A stretch of 48,167 bases of DNA from SFEB01 sp964612455. Its GTDB lineage: Bacteria > Bacillota > Clostridia > Christensenellales > CAG-314. The DNA lies in assembly GCA_964612455.1 (NCBI GenBank), contig CAZTCB010000007.1, positions 1 to 48,167 of the forward strand, written 5' to 3'. Below the pieces are notes generated by a model. The model made no database searches. It was given only the letters and a program-made list of their open reading frames with translations, and was not told where the DNA came from. Shown here piece by piece: positions 1-8,142 of this stretch (within the stretch, counting starts at the first letter, position 1; every line of letters begins with the position of its first letter). The translations under genes were made by a program, and so were the position numbers.

Positions 1-1911
1 TACTACGGCGGAGAGTCGGCAAATGATTGGAACGATATAAGCATAGGGACAAACAACGTTCGGTTAAAAAGTGCCGAGAGGTATTACTATAGAGAAAACG
101 AACCGGATGCATACGGATATTTTTGGCATTACGATGACGGAAATATTGCGAAATGGGATTTTTACGGATTTAAGTACACGAAAATAAGCGCAGACGGGTA
201 CGAAATATCCAAAGGCGTGAGTATAAGCGGAGAATTGGAGATACCGAGTACGTACAACGGTTTGCCCGTCATCAGGATAGCGCAGTACGGCTTTGCAAAC
301 GAAAAAGGAATAACGAGTATAATTATCCCGAGTACCGTGACAAAGATATACCCGAGTAGTTTTGCATATTGTCCTAATATAGAAAGTATTGGCGTAGATT
401 CTTCAAACTCAACATACATGAGTAGACAAAACTGTTTAATAACCCGAAAAACGCAAATTTTGGTGTTAGGGTGCAAAAACAGCGTATTACCGGCGGGATT
501 GCAGAGTATAGGGGATTATGCTTTTTCGGGATGTGCGGATTTTACCGATTTGACCTTACCGAGCACTGTCAAGAGTATAGGGGAAAAGGCTTTTTACGGG
601 ACGGGTATAACGAGCGTCACAATACCGAGTAGCGTCACGAGTATAGGGAAAAGAGCATTCGGCGGCGACTACCTCGAGGCGATAAACGTAGAGACGGGTA
701 ACGATTACTATTATTCGCATGGCGGAGTATTGTTTGATAGAAATGGTGTATTGATGATTTGCCCGAGCGAAAAGAGCGGTGTGTACGAAATTCCCTCGGG
801 GACGACGCAATTGGAGGATTATGCTTTTTACGGTTGTTGGCGGTTGACGGGGGTGAGTATACCCGATAGCGTCAAGAGGATAGGGAATTATGCTTTTTGC
901 GGTTGCGATAACCTGAGCCGTATAGATATTTCGGAAGAAAGCGAAATCGAGTATATAGGGGAATACGCGTTTGCAAATTGCGTCGAAGTAGGCGAGATAA
1001 CGATACCGAGCGGCGTGACGTACATGGGAACGGCAGTGTTTTTAGATTGGGGAGAAGAGCAAACCGTAGAGATAAAGGCTGACGTTTCTTTAGTGTACTT
1101 GTGGGACGTTGATTGGGCGTTGCAGTGTTACGCCCGGATAAATTGGAACGGATATTACGCCGCGGCGACGGAAGGTCTCGATTATATATTTAACGAAGAG
1201 TACGAGTGCTATACGGTAGCCGTAGGCGAGAGTTTCTATTATAGCGAGGGTACTGTCGTAATACCCGCGATATACAACGGATACGCGGTAACGGGTGTTG
1301 CCGAATGCGGATTTTGCGGATGCGAATGGATAGAAAAAGTAATGATAGTGGGCAGCAATCTCGTCGGTATAGGTCCGCATGCATTCGAGGGCTGTATTAA
1401 CCTCGTCGCGATAAACGTTCCCGAGGGGGTGGAGTACATAGGCGAGATGGCGTTTGCCGAGTGTCGTCGATTGGAGAGCATTGCGTTGCCGTCCACGTTG
1501 ACGGAGACGGATTGGACGATGTTCGTTGGGTGCGAAAGTTTAAAAAGCATCATGATAAGAGACGGGTTGACGTATATAGAGAGTAACGCGTTTGAGTTTG
1601 CAAACGGATACACGATATACACCACGAGCGGTTTTGATAATCCCGAGTGGCATTTTTTGCATTATGAACCGACGTGCGTAGTTTTTTATTGTTGTGAGTT
1701 TTCGGCGGACGGGGTATACGTTGTGAGCGTCGTAGTGTCGGTTGAAAACTACGTCAACGCGACGCCGACCGAGCCGTACAGAGAGGGTTACGTTTTTGTC
1801 GGATGGTCTACGACGAAAGACGGCGAAGCCGAGTACGGTATGGATGACCTCGTAAACGGAAGTGTTTGTTACGACACCGTACTGTACGCCGTATGGGAGT
1901 ACGCGGGTTAA
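1..1911 (+). CDS. BspA-like leucine-rich-repeat surface protein, 5' truncated by window edge
   Basis: The reading frame is open from base 1 to the TAA at 1909-1911, so the gene starts outside the window and an internal ATG/GTG start would be artificial. The first ~60 residues have the W-N-D-I...YYY...GYFWHYDDG pattern usually found at the end of an LRR_5 block. They are followed by many BspA-type (LRR_5) repeats built around I-G-x-x-A-F-x-G-C and L-T-I/L-P-x-x-V motifs (residues ~100-290 and ~380-480 of the visible part). The last ~55 residues match the Listeria-Bacteroides repeat (Flg_new) pattern, with REGYVFVGWSTTKDG and a terminal LYAVW. Such proteins are secreted or surface-bound and are linked to adhesion. 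No LPXTG motif or C-terminal membrane anchor is visible. Any signal peptide would lie upstream of the window. Confidence 0.85.
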   Translation, partial: YYGGESANDWNDISIGTNNVRLKSAERYYYRENEPDAYGYFWHYDDGNIAKWDFYGFKYTKISADGYEISKGVSISGELEIPSTYNGLPVIRIAQYGFANEKGITSIIIPSTVTKIYPSSFAYCPNIESIGVDSSNSTYMSRQNCLITRKTQILVLGCKNSVLPAGLQSIGDYAFSGCADFTDLTLPSTVKSIGEKAFYGTGITSVTIPSSVTSIGKRAFGGDYLEAINVETGNDYYYSHGGVLFDRNGVLMICPSEKSGVYEIPSGTTQLEDYAFYGCWRLTGVSIPDSVKRIGNYAFCGCDNLSRIDISEESEIEYIGEYAFANCVEVGEITIPSGVTYMGTAVFLDWGEEQTVEIKADVSLVYLWDVDWALQCYARINWNGYYAAATEGLDYIFNEEYECYTVAVGESFYYSEGTVVIPAIYNGYAVTGVAECGFCGCEWIEKVMIVGSNLVGIGPHAFEGCINLVAINVPEGVEYIGEMAFAECRRLESIALPSTLTETDWTMFVGCESLKSIMIRDGLTYIESNAFEFANGYTIYTTSGFDNPEWHFLHYEPTCVVFYCCEFSADGVYVVSVVVSVENYVNATPTEPYREGYVFVGWSTTKDGEAEYGMDDLVNGSVCYDTVLYAVWEYAG

Positions 1912-1999
1912 ACACACCGCCTTGTCGGTTGAAAAATATACGAAAAATCAAACAAAAGGTCGAGTTTTGTAGCGTATCGGGTTTTGTGGGCGGTTACGA

Positions 2000-2028
2000 T
2001 TGACGCCAAAAAAAATCTTTGCTAAAAT
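2000..2028 (+). promoter_or_regulatory. Sigma-A-type promoter of the oxoamine synthase/SDR operon
   Basis: TTGACG at 2000-2005 and TAAAAT at 2023-2028 with a 17-bp spacer. The predicted start near 2035 leaves a short leader carrying an AGGAGGG Shine-Dalgarno (2057-2063) before the ATG at 2071. Confidence 0.7.
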
Positions 2029-2070
2029 GTTAAAACTTTAGTTAAAAGATTTTTTAAGGAGGGCAATAAA

Positions 2071-3243
2071 ATGGATTTGTTTGCAAAGTGCGTAAACAAC
2101 CCCGCAAAACCGTTGTTGGACGCCGATTTGTATCCGTATTTTCACGTGTTGGAAACTAAACAAGCCCCCGTCGTCATGATGGAAGGCAAAAGAACGATAA
2201 TGCTGGGTAGCAACAACTATCTCGGGCTGACCACGGACGAAACCGTCAATCGCGCCTGTCATGACGCGTTGACGAAATACGGCACGGGCGTGAGCGGAAG
2301 TCGATTTTTAAACGGGACGCTCGATATTCATATAGAACTCGAAAAAGAAATAGCCGATTTCGTCGGGTATGAGTCGGCAATGACGTTTTCTACAGGCTTT
2401 CAGTCCAATCTCGGCATAATCTCGGCAATCGCGACTCGCGGCGACTATATTTTAAGCGACAAAGAAAACCATGCGAGTATCGTGGACGCGTGTAAATTGT
2501 CCTACGCCACGACGCAGAGATATCGCCACGGTGACATGGACGATCTCGAGGAGCGTTTGAAAAAAATCCCCGACAGTGCCGGTATACTGATTGTTACGGA
2601 CGGCGTGTTCAGTATGAGCGGAGAACTCGCAAAACTTGACCAAATAACGGCTCTGGCGAAAAAATACGGCGCGAGGGTGCTCGTGGACGACGCGCACGGT
2701 TTCGGAGTGTTGGGCAACGGCGGCAGAGGAACGGTCGATTATTTCGGATTGACCGGTAAAGTCGATATGATAATGAGTACCTTTTCAAAGTCGCTGGCAA
2801 GTCTCGGCGGTTTTTTGACCGCGAGCAAAGAAGTGGTCGATTACGTACGTCATACGTCCCGTCCGTTTATTTTTTCGGCGAGCATACCGCCTGCGTGCTG
2901 CGCGGGTGCGTTGGCGGCGTTAAGACAAATAAAAAAGCACCCGGAGTTGACGAAAAAACTGTCGGAGTTGACCGACTATTTGCAAAGCGGGCTAAAAAAA
3001 CGCGGTATTCCGTATCGAGCGGGTATAACTCCCATAGTGCCTATTTATACCCATACCGCAGAGCATACTTTGCTGCTCGGTAAAAAACTGTTTGAAAACG
3101 GGGTTTACGTCAATCCCGTTCTCCCGCCGGCAACGACTCCCGACTCGTGTTTGTTGCGCCTTTCTCTTATGGCGACCTTTACGACGGAGTTGTTGGACGA
3201 GGCTATGGATAAAATAAAAGAGGTGATGGACGATAATGAGTAG
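2071..3243 (+). CDS. Alpha-oxoamine synthase, probable serine palmitoyltransferase
   Basis: PLP-dependent fold-type I enzyme of the BioF/Kbl/SPT/HemA family, 390 aa (usual length 390-400). Visible motifs are GSNNYLGL (46-53), SGSRFLNGTLD (75-85), H134 of NHAS, DDAH (206-209) and the PLP lysine K240 within STFSKSLASLGGF. These enzymes condense an amino acid with an acyl-CoA. The extended motifs, including the N-terminal YPYF, FIFSAS (267-271 region) and NPVLPPA (348-354), match Bacteroides serine palmitoyltransferase as I remember it better than BioF or Kbl. It overlaps by 8 nt a classical SDR that could reduce the 3-keto product. No biotin genes or threonine dehydrogenase lie nearby. SPT is an inference from motifs and context; the family assignment is firm. 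Confidence 0.75.
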   Translation: MDLFAKCVNNPAKPLLDADLYPYFHVLETKQAPVVMMEGKRTIMLGSNNYLGLTTDETVNRACHDALTKYGTGVSGSRFLNGTLDIHIELEKEIADFVGYESAMTFSTGFQSNLGIISAIATRGDYILSDKENHASIVDACKLSYATTQRYRHGDMDDLEERLKKIPDSAGILIVTDGVFSMSGELAKLDQITALAKKYGARVLVDDAHGFGVLGNGGRGTVDYFGLTGKVDMIMSTFSKSLASLGGFLTASKEVVDYVRHTSRPFIFSASIPPACCAGALAALRQIKKHPELTKKLSELTDYLQSGLKKRGIPYRAGITPIVPIYTHTAEHTLLLGKKLFENGVYVNPVLPPATTPDSCLLRLSLMATFTTELLDEAMDKIKEVMDDNE

Positions 3244-4045
3244 TAACGTCAGTCAAAAAGTCGCCGTGATTACCGGCGCGAGCGGAGGTATAGGACAAGC
3301 CACCGCAAGATATCTGTGGGAAAGAGGCTTTAGAGTCTTGGGTTTGTCTCGTTCCGGCGCGACGACGGAGTTTTGCGAGCATATTTATTGCGACGTCACG
3401 GTGCCCGATACGTTGACTGCCGCGCGAGACGAGGTGCTAAAGCGTTGCGGCAGGGTAGACGTTTTGGTTTGCAACGCGGGGTTCGGTATATCCGGTTCGG
3501 TTGAGTTTACCGAAATCGACGACGCAAAAAGGCAGTTTGACGTCAACTTTTTCGGTTCGTTTTTGACCGTCAAGGCGTTTTTGCCTGCCATGCGCGAGCA
3601 AAAGAGCGGCAGGATTATTTTTATAAGCAGCGTGGCTGCCGCCTTTCCGATACCTTTTCAGGCGTTTTACTCCGCAAGCAAAGCCGCGGTCAACGCGTTG
3701 GCGTATTCTCTCAGACAAGAGGTCGGCGGCTTCGGCATTAAAGTCAGCGTAGTGATGCCGGGCGATACCAAGACGTCTTTTACCGCAAACAGAGTTAAAT
3801 CCGCCGTCGGCGAGGACGTTTATCCGACACAAAAGGCGAGCGTAAAAAAAATGGAGCAGGACGAAGAAAGCGGTAAAAGTGCCGATACCGTTGCAAAAGC
3901 GGTTTACAAGCAGGCGGTTAAAAAACGTCCGAAACTCGTCGTGACCGTGGGCGGCGCTTATAAAACGTTCGTTTTTCTTAAACGGATTTTGCCCGAGTCG
4001 CTTGCTAACGACGTCGTCGGGGATATGTACTGCGACAAAGGTTGA
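3236..4045 (+). CDS. Short-chain dehydrogenase/reductase, candidate 3-ketosphinganine reductase
   Basis: Classical SDR of 269 aa. It shows the cofactor loop TGASGGIG (13-20), NAG (80-82), the active-site serines at 131-132 and Y145-x3-K149 in FYSASKAAVN. R39 after the second beta strand (LSRSG) suggests a preference for NADPH. The ATG lies inside the end of the preceding gene (8-nt overlap), with AGAGGTG upstream, so the two genes are almost certainly translationally coupled. The natural role for a ketoreductase paired with an alpha-oxoamine synthase is reduction of the 3-keto product, for example 3-ketosphinganine to sphinganine. The substrate cannot be read from the sequence, and other small keto substrates remain possible. 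Confidence 0.8.
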   Translation: MSSNVSQKVAVITGASGGIGQATARYLWERGFRVLGLSRSGATTEFCEHIYCDVTVPDTLTAARDEVLKRCGRVDVLVCNAGFGISGSVEFTEIDDAKRQFDVNFFGSFLTVKAFLPAMREQKSGRIIFISSVAAAFPIPFQAFYSASKAAVNALAYSLRQEVGGFGIKVSVVMPGDTKTSFTANRVKSAVGEDVYPTQKASVKKMEQDEESGKSADTVAKAVYKQAVKKRPKLVVTVGGAYKTFVFLKRILPESLANDVVGDMYCDKG

Positions 4046-4058
4046 CGATAAATATCGG

Positions 4059-4090
4059 GAGGTCGTTTTAACAACGACCTCTTTTTTTTA
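4059..4090 (+). terminator. Intrinsic terminator after the SDR gene
   Basis: A perfect 9-bp stem GAGGTCGTT (4059-4067) / AACGACCTC (4073-4081) with a 5-nt loop is followed by an uninterrupted T run. It closes the two-gene operon. Confidence 0.9.
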
Positions 4091-4119
4091 ATTTAATCGG
4101 TAAAAGCGATTTGGCGGTA

Positions 4120-4149
4120 TTGACAAGTTTACGACGGCGGGTGTATAAT
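4120..4149 (+). promoter_or_regulatory. Strong consensus promoter for the LemA-linked membrane protein
   Basis: TTGACA (4120-4125) and TATAAT (4144-4149) with an 18-bp spacer; both hexamers are perfect consensus. The expected transcription start (~4156) lies downstream of the first in-frame ATG at 4154. This argues that translation starts at 4193, after GGAGGG (4184-4189). Confidence 0.85.
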
Positions 4150-4192
4150 AAAAATGCGAAAAATTGCGAAAAACGTCGATTTTGGAGGGAGT

Positions 4193-6082
4193 ATGGACGA
4201 TTTCAGCGTATTAGAGCCGTTTAAACTGTACGACGAGCGATATCGGGAGGAATTTGCAAAAAACTCCGACGAGTATTTTGACGAAATGGTAAAAAAGTCA
4301 AAAATCGACGTCGAGGCAAACAGAAAACTCGTCGGCGAGATAGAGATACTCGATGCCGACATGTCGAGCCTTAAAAAAAAGTTGTCGGGGAAGAGAACGG
4401 TAAAAACTCTCTTGATTTTACTTTGCGTGATTACCGCCGTATTTGCGGTGCTTTTTACTTTGGATGCGGCGAGTACGTTCGGAGCGGATATTTCCGCAGT
4501 GTTTGATTGTCCGAGTTATCTCGCCGTCGTGCTCGCCGTCGTGTGTGTCGGGCTTAACGTTGCTTCGGCGATATTTATCGGAAAAATAATAAACAAAAAA
4601 ATCAAGGCGTTGAAAGCCGAAATTGCCGAAAAAGACAAAATTTTGCGAGAAAAGAAGACGAAAGCAAAGGCAATTTTGGCGCCGCTGTACGGGTTGTTTG
4701 ATTGGAACATGCCCGCCGACGTAATAAAGCGTACTACGCCTCTCATCGAGTTTGATAAGTTTTTCGATATACGAAAATTTTGTTATATCCGAAAAAAATA
4801 CGGTTTTACAGACAATGACGACGAAACGGAGTCGTCATGGCTGATTCATTCGGGCGCGATAGTAGGCAATCCGTTTTTGTTTATCCGCACTTTTGCATGC
4901 GAGATGTACAACAAGACGTACGACGGGTACCTCACCATCCATTGGACTACTCACTCTACCGATTCCGAAGGTCATACCGTAGTGGAGCATCACTCTCAGA
5001 CTTTGCACGCCTCCGTCACCGCGCCTGCCCCGAGGTACGATTACTCGACCAAGCTCGTTTACGTCAACGACGCCGCGCCCGACCTGTGTTTCAGCCGCAA
5101 ACCGAGCGGTGCCGACAAAATGTCAGAAAAAGAAAGAGAAAAAGCGATAAAACGCGGCGAAAAGGCGTTGCAAAAAAAAGAAGTCAAATCCGACCTTAAC
5201 TTTACCGCTATGAGCAATACCGAGTTTGACGTCTTTTTCGGCGCTTTGGACCGCAATAACGAACAACAATTCAGGCTTTTGTTTACGCCTTTGGCGCAAC
5301 AGAACATGCTCGAGTTGATAAAGTCGAACAAATATTACGGCGACGATTTTACGTATAAAAAATTCCGCGGCATAAACGAAATAGTGTCGTCGCATGCCCA
5401 ACAGACCGATTTATTTGCCAGTCCGTACAGATTTGACGAGTATTCTTTCGATGAGTTGCGAAAGCGTTTTAACGATTACAACTGCGAGTTTTTCAAGTCT
5501 GTCTATTTCGACCTTGCGCCGTTGTTGTCCGTTCCGTTGTTTCAGCAGCACAAGCCGACGGAGTATATATACGACAAGGATTATCTCTCCAATTACACCA
5601 GTTACGAGCATGAGTCCCTCGCCAACTCTTTCAGTTCCTACACTTTTGCGCACGAGAGGACTAAAACCAACGTGATTTTAAAGTCCGAAAGAACGACTAC
5701 CGTGGGCGACAGCGACGTGGTAGAGGTTTCCGCTCATTCTTTTGACGCGATAGACAGGGTTACCTTCGTTCCTAAGTTGGGCGGCGACGGTTATATGCAT
5801 GACGTCCCCGTCAATTGGGTTGAGTATATTCCTCTTAAGAAAAACAGTTACATGCAGGTAAAAAAGCTCGGTTTGTCGGAGCATGATTTCCGAAACCTGA
5901 TGGGGAATCCGGATTTTTCGAGTATTGTTTCGGAAAAGAGCGGCGGCAGATGCGTTTTCGAGCGGGGGTTGTTTGCAATGGCTTTGTCCGCCGATTATAC
6001 TTTAGCCGACGAGCAAAAAACGGACGAGGTTCTCAAGTCTTTTGGTGGCAGTAACGACGACATGACCGAAAAAATTTCTTAA
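4193..6082 (+). CDS. Membrane protein of unknown function paired with LemA
   Basis: 629 aa from the ATG at 4193; an upstream ATG at 4154 would precede the predicted transcript start. Visible parts are a charged, helix-rich N-terminus (~1-68), two membrane spans at ~70-92 and ~108-130, a lysine/glutamate-rich coiled-coil-like stretch (~131-160), then a ~450-residue soluble region. That region contains a Thr/His-rich segment (around HWTTHSTDSEGHTVVEHHSQ) and no catalytic motif I recognise. Gene order resembles the pairing of LemA with DUF3137 proteins in other bacteria, but I cannot confirm DUF3137 here. The window shows no obvious enzymatic role. A membrane-associated partner or scaffold for LemA is inference from adjacency only. 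Confidence 0.7.
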   Translation: MDDFSVLEPFKLYDERYREEFAKNSDEYFDEMVKKSKIDVEANRKLVGEIEILDADMSSLKKKLSGKRTVKTLLILLCVITAVFAVLFTLDAASTFGADISAVFDCPSYLAVVLAVVCVGLNVASAIFIGKIINKKIKALKAEIAEKDKILREKKTKAKAILAPLYGLFDWNMPADVIKRTTPLIEFDKFFDIRKFCYIRKKYGFTDNDDETESSWLIHSGAIVGNPFLFIRTFACEMYNKTYDGYLTIHWTTHSTDSEGHTVVEHHSQTLHASVTAPAPRYDYSTKLVYVNDAAPDLCFSRKPSGADKMSEKEREKAIKRGEKALQKKEVKSDLNFTAMSNTEFDVFFGALDRNNEQQFRLLFTPLAQQNMLELIKSNKYYGDDFTYKKFRGINEIVSSHAQQTDLFASPYRFDEYSFDELRKRFNDYNCEFFKSVYFDLAPLLSVPLFQQHKPTEYIYDKDYLSNYTSYEHESLANSFSSYTFAHERTKTNVILKSERTTTVGDSDVVEVSAHSFDAIDRVTFVPKLGGDGYMHDVPVNWVEYIPLKKNSYMQVKKLGLSEHDFRNLMGNPDFSSIVSEKSGGRCVFERGLFAMALSADYTLADEQKTDEVLKSFGGSNDDMTEKIS

Positions 6083-6107
6083 ATATTTATAAAAATCGCG
6101 AAAACCG

Positions 6108-6136
6108 TTGCGTAGTAAATAAAAAAATATTATAAT
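6108..6136 (+). promoter_or_regulatory. Promoter of the lemA-family gene
   Basis: TTGCGT (6108-6113) and TATAAT (6131-6136), 17-bp spacer. lemA can therefore be transcribed independently of the preceding membrane-protein gene. Confidence 0.75.
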
Positions 6137-6168
6137 AAGGATAGAGAAAAACAAAGGAGGAACTTTTT

Positions 6169-6924
6169 ATGGCAAATATGTTGGATGAAACTACGGGGCC
6201 GGTCAGGGCAGAAGGCAGAGACGTCAACGTTATCGACAAGCAAATTCCCGTTAAGGTAGGCGTCGGCTCGACGATATTCGAGATTGCGCCGTGGGCTATA
6301 TTGGCAATATGTGCGATTCTTGCCGTAGTGCTGTTTGTTTGCTCCGTTACCGTCGGCGGCATAGTGTGCGTCGCGCTTGCGTTAGTCGGGTTGATATGGG
6401 GCATCGTTTACTTTGTTCAAAAAATGAATGCGAGAAACTATTTCAGACAGTTGGAGCAAAAAATCCAATCCGCCGCGTCCGAAGTAGACAATTATCTCGA
6501 ACAGAGAGTCCAGATTTTGCAAAATGCGGCGAGATTGGTAGAAAAATCCGTCGACCTCGATAAAACCACTTTTACTCAGATTGCCGCGTTTCGCAGCGGC
6601 GGCGCACGTATCGACGATACCAACCGCAATATGTATCAGGACACGATAGACTCCGCTTACGCCAACCTCAAAGTCGCGTTTGAAAATTATCCCGAGCTTA
6701 AGGCGCATGACACGATAGCCGACGCTATGCAGCAAAACTCCTATCTCCAAAAGGAAATAACCGCCGCAAGAACCCGTTACAACGACGTCGTCGCCAGATG
6801 GAACAACGAAATTCAGGCATGGCCCGTCAAGATGATAGTGGCGGCGAGAGCCGGTTACACTACGAGGATACCGTTTTCCGCATCCAAAGAGACGAAAGAA
6901 GCGGCAAGAGGGACTTTCTTTTAA
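6169..6924 (+). CDS. lemA: LemA family protein
   Basis: 251 aa, preceded by an AAAGGAGG Shine-Dalgarno about 8 nt before the ATG. Two closely spaced hydrophobic segments (~38-58 and ~62-83) are followed by long amphipathic helices typical of the LemA fold. The signature region is ARTRYNDVVARWNNEIQAWP near residues 200-220. LemA proteins usually have a single N-terminal membrane span and a helical cytoplasmic domain; the second hydrophobic segment and the ~35-residue polar N-terminus here are longer than usual. The molecular role of LemA is not well established. The upstream membrane protein is the likely functional partner. Confidence 0.85.
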   Translation: MANMLDETTGPVRAEGRDVNVIDKQIPVKVGVGSTIFEIAPWAILAICAILAVVLFVCSVTVGGIVCVALALVGLIWGIVYFVQKMNARNYFRQLEQKIQSAASEVDNYLEQRVQILQNAARLVEKSVDLDKTTFTQIAAFRSGGARIDDTNRNMYQDTIDSAYANLKVAFENYPELKAHDTIADAMQQNSYLQKEITAARTRYNDVVARWNNEIQAWPVKMIVAARAGYTTRIPFSASKETKEAARGTFF

Positions 6925-6933
6925 ATACGACGC

Positions 6934-6974
6934 GAGCACTCCCGCAGCCTGACGGCGGCAGGGGTGCTCCCTTT
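6934..6974 (+). terminator. Weak terminator-like hairpin after lemA
   Basis: GAGCACTCCC (6934 onward) can pair with GGGGTGCTC (6961-6969), but only a short CCTTTG follows, so termination efficiency is doubtful. Confidence 0.4.
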
Positions 6975-7017
6975 GTATAAACGCCGCTAAAATATTTTTA
7001 AAAATTGCGCAAATCGT

Positions 7018-7046
7018 TTGACAGCGCGATTTTTATGTGGTAGTAT
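7018..7046 (+). promoter_or_regulatory. Promoter of the rpmG-secE-nusG-ribosomal protein operon
   Basis: TTGACA (7018-7023) and TAGTAT (7041-7046), 17-bp spacer. The ~55-nt leader holds AGCAC/GTGCT and CACC/GGTG complements (7052-7086 region) that could form alternative small hairpins before the AGAGGGA Shine-Dalgarno. Confidence 0.75.
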
Positions 7047-7106
7047 ATCAAAGCACCTTTCTATGGGGGTGTAAATTTTTGTGCTGAAAAACAGAGGGAA
7101 AAAACT

Positions 7107-7274
7107 ATGGCAAACGCAAAAGGCAATAGAGTAAAGATTACTTTAGCATGTACGGAATGCAAACAACGCAATTACGACGGCTATAAAAACAAAAAGAACA
7201 CCACCGACAGGTTGGAGCTCAACAAGTACTGCCCGTTTTGCAAAAAACACACTGCCCACAAAGAGGCGAAATAA
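7107..7274 (+). CDS. rpmG: 50S ribosomal protein L33 (zinc-ribbon form)
   Basis: A 55-aa gene in the gap before secE. The product begins MANAKGNRVKITLACTEC and carries two CxxC pairs (CTEC and CPFC), so it is the Zn-binding C+ type of L33. The rest (RNYDGYKNKKNTTDRLELNKY) is typical of L33, a large-subunit protein near the E site. Order rpmG-secE-nusG is standard in Bacillota. The Zn-dependent form is often replaced by a Cys-free paralogue when zinc is scarce; no such paralogue is in this window. Confidence 0.93.
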   Translation: MANAKGNRVKITLACTECKQRNYDGYKNKKNTTDRLELNKYCPFCKKHTAHKEAK

Positions 7275-7301
7275 CACACCGTATCCGGGAGGACGAAACT
7301 A

Positions 7302-7535
7302 ATGGCAAACAATAAAGAAGTTCAAAAAGAAGTTCAAACCAAAGCTCCTCGCAAGAAGAGTCGCTTGGGCAATTTTTTGAGCAAGAGTTTTTCCGAGCTT
7401 AAAAAGGTCAGTTGGCCCAACTTTGCCACGGTGATGCAAAATTTGGGTATAGTTTTGGCGGTAGTCGTTGCGTTTACGGCTATCATTATTTTGGCTGATT
7501 TGGGCTTGAGTGCGTTACTCGAGTTGCTGGTTTAA
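7302..7535 (+). CDS. secE: Preprotein translocase subunit SecE
   Basis: 77 aa, single-spanning Bacillota-type SecE. A basic N-terminus is followed by the amphipathic helix FLSKSFSELKKVSWPNFATV (~24-43), which clamps SecY, and one transmembrane helix (~47-70). The ELKKVSWP signature is diagnostic. It has a GGGAGGA Shine-Dalgarno, lies 27 nt after rpmG and 11 nt before nusG, and is probably cotranscribed with both. Confidence 0.95.
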   Translation: MANNKEVQKEVQTKAPRKKSRLGNFLSKSFSELKKVSWPNFATVMQNLGIVLAVVVAFTAIIILADLGLSALLELLV

Positions 7536-7546
7536 AGAGGTTGTCA

Positions 7547-8077
7547 ATGAGCGAGACGGAGCAAGCCAAGTGGTATATTTTACATACTTACAGCGGGTAT
7601 GAAAACATCGTTAAGGCAAATCTGGAGCAGATGATAGAAAACAACGGTCTCCAAAATCAAATCCTTGACATTAAGATACCTACCGAGATGACCATTGAGG
7701 AGAAAAACGGCAAGAAGAAGGCGGTAGAGACAAAGATGATGCCTTGTTACGTCTTCGTCAAGCTCGTTTACTCGTCGGAGCTTTGGTATATGCTCACGTA
7801 CAATACTCGCGGAGTCACGGGTTTCGTCGGACCTTCCGGCAAGGCGTGGCCTCTCGAGGAGAGCGAAGTAAAACGTCTTCGTCTCGAGGACGTTGCGGTT
7901 GATCTCGACGTCAAGGTCGGGGACAGCGTCCGCGTCGTCAACGGGGCTTTCGAGGGACTCATCGGCGTGGTCAAAGAAGTGGACGTTTTACGCCAGAAAG
8001 TCGGGCTCGTGCTCAATATGTTCGGCAGGGATACTGCCGTGGACATGGATTTCGTCCAGATAGAATTATTAAAGTAA
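7547..8077 (+). CDS. nusG: Transcription termination/antitermination protein NusG
   Basis: 176 aa from the ATG at 7547. An in-frame TTG at 7541 would add two residues but leaves almost no spacing to AAAGAGG (7534-7540). The N-terminal NGN domain starts AKWYILHTYSGYENIVKANL and contains PCYVFVK and TRGVTGFVG. The C-terminal KOW domain contains VNGAFEGLIGVVKEVD and ends NMFGRDTAVDMDFVQIE. NusG binds RNA polymerase, modulates pausing and couples transcription to translation. Position between secE and rplK is canonical. Confidence 0.96.
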   Translation: MSETEQAKWYILHTYSGYENIVKANLEQMIENNGLQNQILDIKIPTEMTIEEKNGKKKAVETKMMPCYVFVKLVYSSELWYMLTYNTRGVTGFVGPSGKAWPLEESEVKRLRLEDVAVDLDVKVGDSVRVVNGAFEGLIGVVKEVDVLRQKVGLVLNMFGRDTAVDMDFVQIELLK

Positions 8078-8142
8078 ACAAACGTGGGAGAGCGCAAATA
8101 TATTCATACGCTCATTAAAACCACAAAAAATATAGGAGTATC

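Noticed and set aside
2071..3243. Annotation as BioF or Kbl
   Set aside because: No biotin or threonine dehydrogenase genes are nearby, the partner is a classical SDR, and the motif set fits serine palmitoyltransferase better. Still not excluded without a phylogeny.
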